From assembly GCA_050184585.1 (NCBI GenBank), contig JBFXAF010000006.1, positions 186,001 through 250,000 of the forward strand: a DNA stretch of 64,000 bases. Direction: 5' to 3'. The position numbers were made by a program, and so were the translations under genes. Positions 41,520-50,132 of the stretch are shown piece after piece; the first letter of the stretch is position 1, and each line of letters opens with the position of its first letter. The stretch comes from JBFXAF01 sp050184585 (GTDB lineage Bacteria; Pseudomonadota; Alphaproteobacteria; Rhizobiales; Rhizobiaceae). The notes below the pieces were generated by a model. That model saw only the letters and a list, made by a program, of their open reading frames with translations. It had not been told where the DNA came from and searched no databases.

Positions 41520-41867
41520 ATGGAAAGTGCGAATGGGCGATTCCCGCCCCGGATCCATCGGGACGACGTGTACAACCATATAGACGTCCAAATTGGGAAG
41601 TCGATTCGCGTCCTGCGTGAAGAGCAGGCGCTATCGGCCGCCGCGTTCGCAAGAGGCATAGACGTCTCGGTCTCGCAACTCGAAGAGTACGAGGCCGGGG
41701 CAGCTCGTCTTCCGGCGAAGGCGATGATGGAGGCAGCGCTGCTACTCCACGTCGACGCGTCCGCATTCTTCGCAGGTCTTCCGCTCAGCCAACCGGAGAA
41801 CAGGGCTTGTCCGGTGGCCGACGAGCGTGCGCCGACACCACGAACAGGAAGGGCACGGCGCGGATAG
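41520..41867 (+). CDS. XRE-family helix-turn-helix regulator
   Basis: 115-aa protein with a Cro/CI-type helix-turn-helix at about 26-80 (IGKSIRVLREEQALSAAAFARGIDVSVSQLEEYEAG, ending LPAKAMMEAALLLHVDASAFF). The ATG has GAGG directly before it; a GTG at residue 17 (YNHIDVQIG) is an alternative start with poor support. The C-terminal tail is disordered and Pro/Arg-rich. The AT-richer stretch before it (41440-41519) may hold its promoter. Its targets are unknown. Confidence 0.78.
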   Translation: MESANGRFPPRIHRDDVYNHIDVQIGKSIRVLREEQALSAAAFARGIDVSVSQLEEYEAGAARLPAKAMMEAALLLHVDASAFFAGLPLSQPENRACPVADERAPTPRTGRARRG

Positions 41868-41948
41868 CCCCAGCAGCCGGCAGCGCAACGCCGGCCATTC
41901 ACACTCCCTGCCGGCCTCGGCCGGCGTCGCTACAGGATTGGAACTGCC

Positions 41949-42389
41949 TTGACACAAGAAAACTCGACAGAGCTCCTGATCTCGCTCACAGCAGACATCG
42001 TGTCGGCCTACGTCACCAAGAACCAGGTCTCGTCCAGCGACCTGCCGTCCCTGATCGGACAGGTTCATTCGTCTATCGCGTCGCTGGCTGCAGGCGGGCC
42101 GGCCGTGCGGGAGGCTCCGAAGCCGGCCGTGCCGGTCAAGAAGTCGGTCACGCCGGAATACATCGTCAGCCTCGAGGACGGACGCAAGTTCAAGTCGCTG
42201 AAGCGGCATCTCGGATCGGCCTATGGCATGACGCCGGATGAGTACCGCGCCAAATGGGGCCTGCCGGCCGACTATCCGATGGTCGCCCCGAACTATGCGG
42301 CGGCCCGGTCGGAACTGGCGAAGTCCATGGGCCTGGGGCGCAAGCCGAAGGTCGAGGCGAAGCCCGCCCGCCGCGCAAGGAGCGCCTGA
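41949..42389 (+). CDS. mucR: MucR/Ros-family regulator lacking zinc ligands
   Basis: 146-aa Ros/MucR-type regulator, starting with TTG. N-terminal ELLISLTADIVSAYVTKN (8-25) is the oligomerisation region. DNA binding lies in the Ros core RKFKSLKRHLGSAYGMTPDEYRAKWGLPADYPM (about 79-111). The zinc site is broken: Ser74 and Asp77 replace the two Cys, and a Tyr (92) replaces the second His; only His87 remains. Mesorhizobium proteins of this family fold without zinc, so activity is not excluded. It normally binds AT-rich DNA to control exopolysaccharide, motility and symbiosis genes. Confidence 0.85.
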   Translation: MTQENSTELLISLTADIVSAYVTKNQVSSSDLPSLIGQVHSSIASLAAGGPAVREAPKPAVPVKKSVTPEYIVSLEDGRKFKSLKRHLGSAYGMTPDEYRAKWGLPADYPMVAPNYAAARSELAKSMGLGRKPKVEAKPARRARSA

Positions 42390-42449
42390 CCGGACCTGCA
42401 TGGCGTCCGATCCCGGAAGCGGGGCATGGGACGCGGAGATCGGAGCGGT

Positions 42450-42677
42450 TCAAGGGTCGCCTGAACCACTCGCCGCTTCGTTCTGGTTCCGCGACGCGCG
42501 CTCGATCGCGTCACGGAGACGGTCGATATCGCCAACCAAGTTGGCGAGGATCAGCACCAGCCGCGCATTGAAGCGGGCGCTTCCGGCGGCGTCGAACTGC
42601 TCGTGCGCGGCGATCAGGTCGGCGTAGAACTCGTCGCCCGCCGCGCCCAGGCGATCGCTGCCAAGATCGGCCATCAT
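42450..42677 (-). CDS. DUF2783 protein
   Basis: 75-aa protein of the DUF2783 family: DEFYADLIAAHEQFDAAGSARF and NARLVLILANLVGDIDRLRDAIE form two predicted helices of a small dimer-like fold. No catalytic residues are evident. A G-rich run stands directly before the tandem ATGATG. It overlaps nothing and is separated by eight bases from the FAD monooxygenase stop, the last gene of the set. It is regularly found beside such monooxygenase/MBL pairs, so a partner subunit or stabiliser is likely. Confidence 0.75.
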   Translation of the reverse strand: MMADLGSDRLGAAGDEFYADLIAAHEQFDAAGSARFNARLVLILANLVGDIDRLRDAIERASRNQNEAASGSGDP

Positions 42678-42685
42678 CCCCCCCT

Positions 42686-44281
42686 TCAGTTCTTCGCCAT
42701 CGCGCGGTTCAGGGCCGCCTGGACCGCTCCGCCGAACGGCTCGCGGAAGGCCGCCGCCACGTGCTGGTCCGGTCGCACCAGATAGGACCAGCCTTCCCCG
42801 TAGCGCGACGCCACGAGACCATCGACGTCCTCGACCGGCCCGAGGGCAGGCGGCGAGACGCGGACCACGGGCAGGTCCAATCCCACTGGCGGACGCGCAT
42901 CGCCGACGTGAAGCAACGCAAATCGACCGCCCAGGCGATCCAGCAGCCAGCCATCGCGGCCGTCCACCCGGATCGGAGCGTCGGGACACGGAAGTCCCGG
43001 CGCCGCCGGACTATCGATCGACGACGTCTGCAGCGACAGGCCGGCCAACGAACACGGCGTCGAGAGGCGACCGGAATTCACCAGGCGACGGGCGAAAGGC
43101 ATGTCGGCGGCGAGGTCGAGCACGGCGTCGCGCATGATGCGTTCGGCCGCGGATTTCGGCGTCATGAAGGCGGTGGCGCGGGACGACGCGAGGATGTTCT
43201 CGTCGGCGGCGAGGGTGCGCTCCTCGTCATAGGAGGCGAGCAGTCGCGACGACGCCACGCCACCGACAACCAGAGCCAGCTTCCAGCCGAGATTGTCGAC
43301 GTCCTGGATCGCACCGTTGCCCCCGCGCGCGCCGAACGGCGACACGACATGCGCGGCGTCCCCAGCGAAGATCACGCGGTCGTGCACGAAACGTTCGAGG
43401 CGGCGGCATTGGAACGTGTAGACGGAAACCCAGTCCAGTTCGAAATCACTCCGGCCGAGCATGCGCTGGAGGCGCGGGACGACGTTTTCGGGACGCCGCT
43501 CCGCCAGCGGATCAGCGTCGGGACCGAGCTGGAGGTCGATGCGCCAGATGTCGACGGGCTGCTTGTGGAGCAGCGCCGAGCCGCCGCCGTGAAAGGGCGG
43601 CTCGAACCAGAACCAGCGCTCGGGGGGAAAATCCGCCTTCATCTCGATGTCGGCGATCAGGAAGCGCTCCTCGAAGAAACGGCCGGCGAATTCGAGACCC
43701 AGAGAGCCGCGTACCGCCGAGTTGGCGCCGTCGCAGGCGACCAGCCAGTCCGCGGTCAGCCGATACCGGCCATCGGGCGTCTCGACATGCACGACTACCC
43801 CGCCATCCTCCACCCGGACGGCCCCGACGCGGTTGCGGAAACGCAGGTCGATGAGTTCGGGAAAGTCGCGGGCGCGTTCAACCAGATAGGCTTCGACGTG
43901 GTACTGTTGCAGATTGACGAAGGCTGGCATCTTGTGGCCCGCCTCCGGCAGCAGGTCGAAGTTCCACAACTCACGATCCCGGTGGAACAGGCGGCCCACC
44001 TTCCAGGTGACGCCGCGAGACGCCACCCGCTCGCCGACGCCCAGCCGGTCGAAAATCTCCAGCGTTCGCTTGGACCAGCAGATGGCGCGGCTGCCCGTCG
44101 AGACGACGTCGTTGTCGTCGAGAACGACCGACGCGATACCGTGGAGCGCAAGGTCGATCGCCAAGGCGAGCCCGGTCGGCCCGGCGCCGACGATTGCGAC
44201 GGAGTAGCGATCCGGGGGCGGGCCGCCGGCGAGTTCGGGTGGCGGGACGTAACCGAAGGCCGGATAGGCTGTGCGAGGCAC
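42686..44281 (-). CDS. FAD-dependent aromatic-type monooxygenase
   Basis: 531-aa class A flavoprotein monooxygenase similar to 3-(3-hydroxyphenyl)propionate hydroxylase. FAD sites: VAIVGAGPTGLALAIDLA near 25-42, DG motif LVACDGANSAVRGSLG and the closing DRVIFAGDAAHVVSPFGARG. GTG at 44281, four bases after the MBL stop, has AAGG eight bases before it and fits the family start (RTAYPAFGYVPPPE). It should hydroxylate an aromatic ring using NAD(P)H and O2. The MBL gene upstream and DUF2783 downstream form a conserved trio; the substrate is unknown. Confidence 0.82.
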   Translation of the reverse strand: MPRTAYPAFGYVPPPELAGGPPPDRYSVAIVGAGPTGLALAIDLALHGIASVVLDDNDVVSTGSRAICWSKRTLEIFDRLGVGERVASRGVTWKVGRLFHRDRELWNFDLLPEAGHKMPAFVNLQQYHVEAYLVERARDFPELIDLRFRNRVGAVRVEDGGVVVHVETPDGRYRLTADWLVACDGANSAVRGSLGLEFAGRFFEERFLIADIEMKADFPPERWFWFEPPFHGGGSALLHKQPVDIWRIDLQLGPDADPLAERRPENVVPRLQRMLGRSDFELDWVSVYTFQCRRLERFVHDRVIFAGDAAHVVSPFGARGGNGAIQDVDNLGWKLALVVGGVASSRLLASYDEERTLAADENILASSRATAFMTPKSAAERIMRDAVLDLAADMPFARRLVNSGRLSTPCSLAGLSLQTSSIDSPAAPGLPCPDAPIRVDGRDGWLLDRLGGRFALLHVGDARPPVGLDLPVVRVSPPALGPVEDVDGLVASRYGEGWSYLVRPDQHVAAAFREPFGGAVQAALNRAMAKN

Positions 44282-44285
44282 GCGC

Positions 44286-45239
44286 CTAACCTTGCAGTTC
44301 TTGCCACATCCGGCGGTCGCGCTCGGCCGTCCAGATGCGCGGCGTGTCGATGCCAAGCGCCTCGTCATACGCACGGGCCACGTTGAAAGGCAGGCAGTGT
44401 TCGTAGATCGCATAGCCGGCGAACTTCGGGTCGCAGGCCGCCCGGCACGCATCCCAGGCCTGCTTGAGCGAGCCTCCACCCCTCGCGACGGGGGCGACCG
44501 CCCGCCAGGTCGATCCGACGAAATCCGCGGTCCCGTCGAGCGCGGCATTGACCATCGTCTCGCCGACGAGGGCTTCGCCGCGCCCCGGTGCGATGGCGTC
44601 GGGGCGCATGGCGCGGATCACTTCGAGCGTGGCCGGCCAATCCCCGAAATGAGCGTCACCGCAATAGCAGGCCGAGCGGTACTCGACGATGTCGCCGGTG
44701 AAGATGGCGTTCGCATCGGGAACGAAGGCGACGATGTCGCCTGCCGTATGCGCGCGACCGGGGAACACCAGGTCGACCCGGCGACGGCCGAGATAGACCG
44801 TCAGCCGCCGATCGAAGGCAAGGGTCGGCCAAGTCAGGCCGGGTATTTCCTCATGTCCCTCGAAGAGACGTGGAAAGCGGCCGAACTCGGACTCCAAGTC
44901 CTCCTGCCCGCGCTCCACGACCATGGATCGGGCCTTGTCCGACATGATGACAGTAGCCGCCCCATAGGCGGATGCCCCGAGAACCCGCACCGCATGATAG
45001 TGCGTCAGCACCACATGGCTGATCGGCTTGTCGGTGACGGAGCGGATCTTCTCGACGACCTTTCGGGCAAGCCGGGGCGTGGCCTGGGCGTCGACGACCA
45101 TCACGGAGTGATCTCCGATGATGACGCCGCTGTTGGGATCGCCCTCAGCGGTAAAGGCCCAGAGGTCGCGGCCGATCTCCGTGAAGGAGACCTTCTTGTC
45201 GGCGAGATCGCCGGACGATGCGAAAACAGGCGTCATCAA
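44286..45239 (-). CDS. MBL-fold hydrolase with altered metal motif
   Basis: 317-aa metallo-beta-lactamase-fold protein. The usual HxHxDH motif is THYHAVRVLGAS at 79-90: His80 and His82 are kept, but Asp84 and His85 are Val and Arg. The downstream ligand His in PGRAHTAGDIV and Asp in FTGDIVEYRS are present, so at most one metal site is complete. In this gene trio (MBL, FAD monooxygenase, DUF2783) the HYHAVR form appears usual. It may hydrolyse a lactone or thioester intermediate of the ring-cleavage route. Confidence 0.78.
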   Translation of the reverse strand: MMTPVFASSGDLADKKVSFTEIGRDLWAFTAEGDPNSGVIIGDHSVMVVDAQATPRLARKVVEKIRSVTDKPISHVVLTHYHAVRVLGASAYGAATVIMSDKARSMVVERGQEDLESEFGRFPRLFEGHEEIPGLTWPTLAFDRRLTVYLGRRRVDLVFPGRAHTAGDIVAFVPDANAIFTGDIVEYRSACYCGDAHFGDWPATLEVIRAMRPDAIAPGRGEALVGETMVNAALDGTADFVGSTWRAVAPVARGGGSLKQAWDACRAACDPKFAGYAIYEHCLPFNVARAYDEALGIDTPRIWTAERDRRMWQELQG

Positions 45240-45328
45240 CCGCCCTCCCGATGCGAAGACGCTCCAGGGAACGAAGCTTCGCCTCTCACGGCCTACCGGT
45301 TGCGGATGGAACCATCAAGGCGGCCGCC

Positions 45329-46843
45329 TCAGCCTATGTCGAAGGAGACACCCTGGGCGAGCGGCAGGGCCTTCGAATAATTCACCGTGTTGGTGGCGCG
45401 GCGCATGTACGCCTTCCAAGCGTCCGAGCCGGATTCGCGACCGCCGCCGGTTTCCTTCTCGCCGCCGAAGGCGCCCCCGATCTCGGCTCCCGACGTGCCG
45501 ATATTGACATTGGCGATGCCGCAGTCGGAGCCGTCGACAGCCATGAAGCGCTCGGCTTCCCGCATGTCGAGCGTGAAGATGGACGAGGAGAGACCGGCGC
45601 CGACTGCGTTGTGGTCGGCGAGCGCCGAGTCGAAATCGGAATACTTCATCACGTAGAGGATGGGCGCGAAGGTTTCCTCCAGCACCGGGCCAGTCTGCTT
45701 CGGCATCTCGACCAGCGCAGGACGCACGTAGAAGGCATCGGCCTGGCCGCTGTCGATGCGCTCGCCCCCGGTGACGCTGCCGCCAGCCGCCCTGGCGGCG
45801 TCGAGCGCCTTGCCCATGCCGGCGAAGGCCGCCTTGTCGATCAGCGGGCCGACGAGCGAGGACGTGGTCAGCGGGTCGCCGATCGAGACGGATTCGTAGG
45901 CCTTCCTGAGCCGCGGGACGAGTTGTTCGTAGACGCTGTCATGGACGAAGAGGCGTCGCAACGTGGTGCACCGCTGGCCAGCCGTGCCCATGGCGCCGAA
46001 CGCGATGGCGCGCAACGCCATATCGAGATCGGCCGAGGGGCAGACGACGCCGGCATTGTTGCCGCCGAGTTCCAGGATGGCGCGAGCGAAGCGTTTCGCC
46101 AGCCGCGGGCCGACGTCGCGCCCCATGCGGGTCGAACCGGTGGCCGAGACCAGCGGCACCTTCGGATGGTCGACCAGCGCCTCGCCGACGGCGCGGTCGC
46201 CGACCAGGACCGCGAGCAACCCCTCGGGGGCATCGCCAAAGCGCTTTGCCGCGCGCTCGAAGATCGCCCTGCAGGCGATCGCCGTGAGCGGCGTCTTCTC
46301 CGACGGCTTCCAGACGACCGAATTGCCGCAGACCAGAGCAAGCGCGGCGTTCCAGGACCACACCGCGACCGGGAAGTTGAAGGCCGAGATGACCCCGACA
46401 ACACCCAGCGGATGCCAGGTCTCCATCATGCGGTGACCGGGGCGTTCCGTCGCGATGGTGAGGCCGTAGAGTTGACGGGAAAGCCCGACCGCGAAATCGC
46501 AGATGTCGATCATTTCCTGGACTTCGCCCAGGCCCTCGGACGGGATCTTGCCGACTTCGATCGAAACCAGCCGGCCGAGGTCGGCCTTGGCGGCGCGCAG
46601 TTCCTCGCCGAGAAGCCGGACCAGTTCGCCGCGACGCGGCGCGGGTACAAGCCGCCACGCACGGAAGGCGGCATCGGCGCGGTCGATGGCCTTGCCCGCT
46701 TCGGCGGCGGAAACCGAGGCCACGGTGGCGATCTTCTCGCCGGTCACGGGGGTGAAGGTGGCCATGCCGCCCGAGACCGAGAGTTCCGCGGACGGAACGC
46801 CGAGGCGCTTCATCAACTCGGCGGTTTCGCTGGCGATCGACAT
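45329..46843 (-). CDS. ALDH7-type aldehyde dehydrogenase (aminoadipate semialdehyde-like)
   Basis: 504-aa NAD-dependent aldehyde dehydrogenase of the antiquitin/AmaB group, which oxidises alpha-aminoadipate semialdehyde (piperideine-6-carboxylate) in lysine breakdown. Asn156 in ISAFNFPVAVW, Glu258 in ILELGGNNAG and Cys292 in GTAGQRCTTLRR form the active site. The ATG at 46843 has GGAG six bases upstream. It shares strand with the MBL/monooxygenase/DUF2783 set and is 89 bases upstream. Whether it belongs to the same pathway or to lysine catabolism is unclear. Confidence 0.83.
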   Translation of the reverse strand: MSIASETAELMKRLGVPSAELSVSGGMATFTPVTGEKIATVASVSAAEAGKAIDRADAAFRAWRLVPAPRRGELVRLLGEELRAAKADLGRLVSIEVGKIPSEGLGEVQEMIDICDFAVGLSRQLYGLTIATERPGHRMMETWHPLGVVGVISAFNFPVAVWSWNAALALVCGNSVVWKPSEKTPLTAIACRAIFERAAKRFGDAPEGLLAVLVGDRAVGEALVDHPKVPLVSATGSTRMGRDVGPRLAKRFARAILELGGNNAGVVCPSADLDMALRAIAFGAMGTAGQRCTTLRRLFVHDSVYEQLVPRLRKAYESVSIGDPLTTSSLVGPLIDKAAFAGMGKALDAARAAGGSVTGGERIDSGQADAFYVRPALVEMPKQTGPVLEETFAPILYVMKYSDFDSALADHNAVGAGLSSSIFTLDMREAERFMAVDGSDCGIANVNIGTSGAEIGGAFGGEKETGGGRESGSDAWKAYMRRATNTVNYSKALPLAQGVSFDIG

Positions 46844-47006
46844 GGCGGGCTCCTGAACTCTTCGGCCGCAGGGAAATTTGGCGTTCCCTTCCCGCAACGG
46901 ACGAGCCGCGTCAACCTGAATGCGGCCCAACATTCGCGGCAGATGGAAACAACGATACAGAAGCTACCGAGGGTTGTGACCCCTCCGGGACCGCGATAGA
47001 CGCGTC

Positions 47007-48524
47007 ATGAGGGCAAGGACCAGAGACGTGGACGGGGTGGAACGCGAAATCGCAGTGGTCGATCACGGCGAGTCCGAGAGGCGGATGCTGCGCATCGACT
47101 ACCTCGTCAGGGCCATCCGTGCGAACATCATCGCGTGGATCGCCAATGGAGTGTCGGCCACCGTCTTTGCGACTGTCGGACTACGGGGCATCTACCCTCC
47201 GGCCGACAGGATCATAGACGCACTTGCACCGCAGGTATCGTCCGGCAGTCCGGAGGCAATCGGTCGCGCCATCAACCTGGCGTTCACCGTAGCGCTGTTC
47301 CTGGCGTTCGGCGCCTGGATGCTGCGCGCCATACTCAGGCTGCATCGCCGGTCGCTCAAAGCGATCGCCATACTCTGGGCGGCAGGCATTCCCATCCTCC
47401 TCCTCGGCGTCTATCCGGCCGCGAGTTACGCGCTCGAACGCCTCGACGCATTCCATGTCGTGTTGGTCGGCCTGGTCGTGGCATTCAATCTCTATCTCGG
47501 GCTCGACGTGGTCCGCGCACTGTGGGGTGCTTCGACAGCGCCCAGCGATGCGAGTTTCCGCGCCGCCGCCGACCGCAGGCTGGCCAGCGGACGGTGGAGC
47601 TACTTCAACAAGCTGGCCGATCTGCCGCGCACGCCGTTGAAGAGCCCGCGAAGCCTGGCGGCATATGGCATGACTTTCGCCGCCGCCCTCATCCTGGTCG
47701 GTTCGATGACGACACTTCTGTCGCTCGACGGCATCCACGCACGGATCATGACCATCGCGGCAAACTGCCCCGCCCCGACTTGGGGATGTCCGCAGTTCAC
47801 TTTCGGGCGCGGCCAGATCCTGACCTCTATCGCGCTGGCGCTGGGAGGGCTGGCCGCGGCCGGACTGCTGCGCGGCGGGGCTCGTCGCCTCGGCGGCCTG
47901 AGCGTGGGCGACGCGCTCAGGTCGAGTTCCGGACGCTTCATTCTGTATCTCAGACCATTCGAGGTCGACGAGGTCCGCCTGCCCAAACCCAAGCTGCCGC
48001 TGCTCGGCCGCCTGATCGCGTTCCTGCCCTACCGTCCGAGAGTCGAGGAGGAACTCTTCGACGTCACCGACGGCTATCTCCCCCTCATAGCGATCGGTCG
48101 ACCTGGCGTCGCGGACGCCACCGGCGGCGTCGCGCACCGCGACCATCTCGGCGACGACACATGGCAGGACTACATCGCGGCGCGCATCCGCGGCGCGGAG
48201 GCAATCGTGGTTGTGCTCGGCGAGACGGAGGGTATCCGCTGGGAAGTCTCGCAGATCGTCGGCCAGGGCATGGAACGCAAGACACTCTTCATGCTGCACC
48301 CGTCGGCGCGTACGCCTGGCGAGTGGCGGCGCATCATGTCAGCCACGCTGGCTCTCATCCCGGGAGCGCCCGAGATCGGGATCGTGGAACCATATGTCGC
48401 CAAGGCGATCGCGTTCCATTTCGGCCCCGAAGGCCTGACGCTGGTCGTCAACGACAATTGGTCGACGGTATCTTACCGCACGGCGTTCTCCACTTTCCTG
48501 GCAGAGCGGACCGGTCACCCTTGA
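47007..48524 (+). CDS. multi-pass membrane protein with C-terminal TIR-like domain
   Basis: 505 aa, no named family. About six membrane helices (near 41-60, 88-110, 118-138, 150-170, 220-240, 268-288); a loop with Cys254 and Cys261 lies outside or in the periplasm. The C-terminal cytoplasmic half (from about 305) has LYLRPF at 314-318, IGRPG at 363-367, VVVLGETEGIRWEV at 401-414 and TLFMLHP at 426-432. Alternating hydrophobic strands and the WE pair recall TIR/STIR-like folds of widespread uncharacterised membrane proteins. It stands alone before xseA (31 bases). Confidence 0.72.
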   Translation: MRARTRDVDGVEREIAVVDHGESERRMLRIDYLVRAIRANIIAWIANGVSATVFATVGLRGIYPPADRIIDALAPQVSSGSPEAIGRAINLAFTVALFLAFGAWMLRAILRLHRRSLKAIAILWAAGIPILLLGVYPAASYALERLDAFHVVLVGLVVAFNLYLGLDVVRALWGASTAPSDASFRAAADRRLASGRWSYFNKLADLPRTPLKSPRSLAAYGMTFAAALILVGSMTTLLSLDGIHARIMTIAANCPAPTWGCPQFTFGRGQILTSIALALGGLAAAGLLRGGARRLGGLSVGDALRSSSGRFILYLRPFEVDEVRLPKPKLPLLGRLIAFLPYRPRVEEELFDVTDGYLPLIAIGRPGVADATGGVAHRDHLGDDTWQDYIAARIRGAEAIVVVLGETEGIRWEVSQIVGQGMERKTLFMLHPSARTPGEWRRIMSATLALIPGAPEIGIVEPYVAKAIAFHFGPEGLTLVVNDNWSTVSYRTAFSTFLAERTGHP

Positions 48525-48555
48525 CGGTTCGGCTTGCCACACGCTCAATCCACCC

Positions 48556-50127
48556 ATGAGCGACACCTTCCTCGCCGATTCCCCGACCAACGCTGCCGAA
48601 TACACGGTGAGCGAGATCTCCGGCGCGCTGAAGCGCGCGGTCGAGGACCAGTTCGGCAATGTGCGCGTGCGCGGCGAAATCTCCGGCTACAGGGGACCGC
48701 ATTCATCGGGCCATGCCTATTTCGCCCTGAAGGACGACCGGGCGCGGCTCGAAGCGGTGATCTGGAAAGGCACCTTCCAGCGGCTCAAGGTGCGGCCCGA
48801 GGAGGGCATGGAGGTGATCGCCCAGGGCAAGCTCACCACCTATCCGGGCTCGTCGAAGTACCAGATCGTCATCGACACGCTGGAGCCGGCCGGCGCCGGC
48901 GCGCTGATGGCGCTGCTGGAGGAACGCAAGCGCAGGCTGACCGCCGAGGGCCTGTTCGACGCGGAGCGCAAGCAGCTTCTCCCCTACTTGCCGCGCGTCA
49001 TCGGCGTGATCACCTCGCCGACCGGCGCCGTGATCCGCGACATCATCCACAGGGTGAAGGACCGTTTCCCGGTGCACGTCCTCGTCTGGCCGATCAGGGT
49101 GCAGGGCGAAACCAGCGGCGAGGAAGCGCGCGCGGCGGTGGCGGGTTTCAATGCGCTGGTGGCGGGCGGACGCATACCCCGGCCCGACGTGATCATCGTG
49201 GCGCGCGGCGGCGGCAGCCTGGAGGACCTCTGGGGCTTCAACGACGAGGCGCTGGCGCGGGCGGTGGCGGCCTCCGAAATCCCGGTCATCTCGGCGGTCG
49301 GCCACGAAACGGACTGGACGCTGATCGACCTCGCGGCGGACGTGCGCGCACCGACTCCGACCGGGGCGGCAGAGATCGCGGTGCCGGTGAAGGCCGATCT
49401 CGAGGCGACGCTCGCCTCGCTCGGCGCACGGCTCCGCGCCTGCATGTCGCGCGGCATCGACCGGCGGCGGCAGGCTTTGAGGGCCGCGGCGCGGGCGCTG
49501 CCCTCGCCCGACAGCCTGCTCGCGCTGCCGCGGCGGCGATTCGACGAGGCGACGAGCCGGCTCGGACGGGCGCTGACGACGAACACCGAACGCAAGCGCG
49601 CGCGACTGACGGCAGCGCGGCTGGCGCCCGTCGCGCTCACGCGACGCATCGAAGATGCCCGGCGGCGGCTGACGCGCGAGGGTGACCAACTCGGGAAATG
49701 CGGGCACGCCTATCTGCGCCGGCGCCGCACCGAACTGCAGCAGGCTTCAGCGCGGTTGAGGGTCGAGCCAGTGGCGCGGCATGTCAAGCTGGTCAGAGAG
49801 CGTCTCGACGCGCTGACCCGCCGCCGGGACAGGGCGCTCGACCTCAGGCTCGTCAGGGCGAGAGAGTCAGCGGCGCGGTCCGTGCGGCTGCTTGCCACGC
49901 TGTCGCACCAGTCCGTGCTGGAGCGCGGCTTCGCGCTGGTGGCGGCGGCGGACGGGACCCTGATCAAGCGCGCCGCGGACCTGTCGGCCGGCGCGGCTTT
50001 GACGCTCACCTTCGCCGATGGCCAGACCGGCGCGGTTGCGAGCGGCGGAGCCGATGCGCCGAAGGAGGTGAAGGCGACGCCAAGGCAAGGCCGCGCGAAG
50101 GACGGCGGCCAGGGCTCGCTGTTCTGA
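48556..50127 (+). CDS. xseA: exodeoxyribonuclease VII large subunit
   Basis: 523-aa ssDNA exonuclease subunit. The N-terminal OB-fold (VSEISGALKRAVEDQFGNVRVRGEIS through LTTYPGSSKYQIVI, about 16-110) is followed by the catalytic region with GVITSPTGAVIRDI, DVIIVARGGGSLEDLWGFND and AVGHETDWTLIDLAAD. A long Arg-rich coiled-coil tail precedes the C-terminal strands. It needs the small subunit XseB, not found here. It lies six bases before the P1 peptidase gene. Confidence 0.92.
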   Translation: MSDTFLADSPTNAAEYTVSEISGALKRAVEDQFGNVRVRGEISGYRGPHSSGHAYFALKDDRARLEAVIWKGTFQRLKVRPEEGMEVIAQGKLTTYPGSSKYQIVIDTLEPAGAGALMALLEERKRRLTAEGLFDAERKQLLPYLPRVIGVITSPTGAVIRDIIHRVKDRFPVHVLVWPIRVQGETSGEEARAAVAGFNALVAGGRIPRPDVIIVARGGGSLEDLWGFNDEALARAVAASEIPVISAVGHETDWTLIDLAADVRAPTPTGAAEIAVPVKADLEATLASLGARLRACMSRGIDRRRQALRAAARALPSPDSLLALPRRRFDEATSRLGRALTTNTERKRARLTAARLAPVALTRRIEDARRRLTREGDQLGKCGHAYLRRRRTELQQASARLRVEPVARHVKLVRERLDALTRRRDRALDLRLVRARESAARSVRLLATLSHQSVLERGFALVAAADGTLIKRAADLSAGAALTLTFADGQTGAVASGGADAPKEVKATPRQGRAKDGGQGSLF

Positions 50128-50132
50128 CCCCG

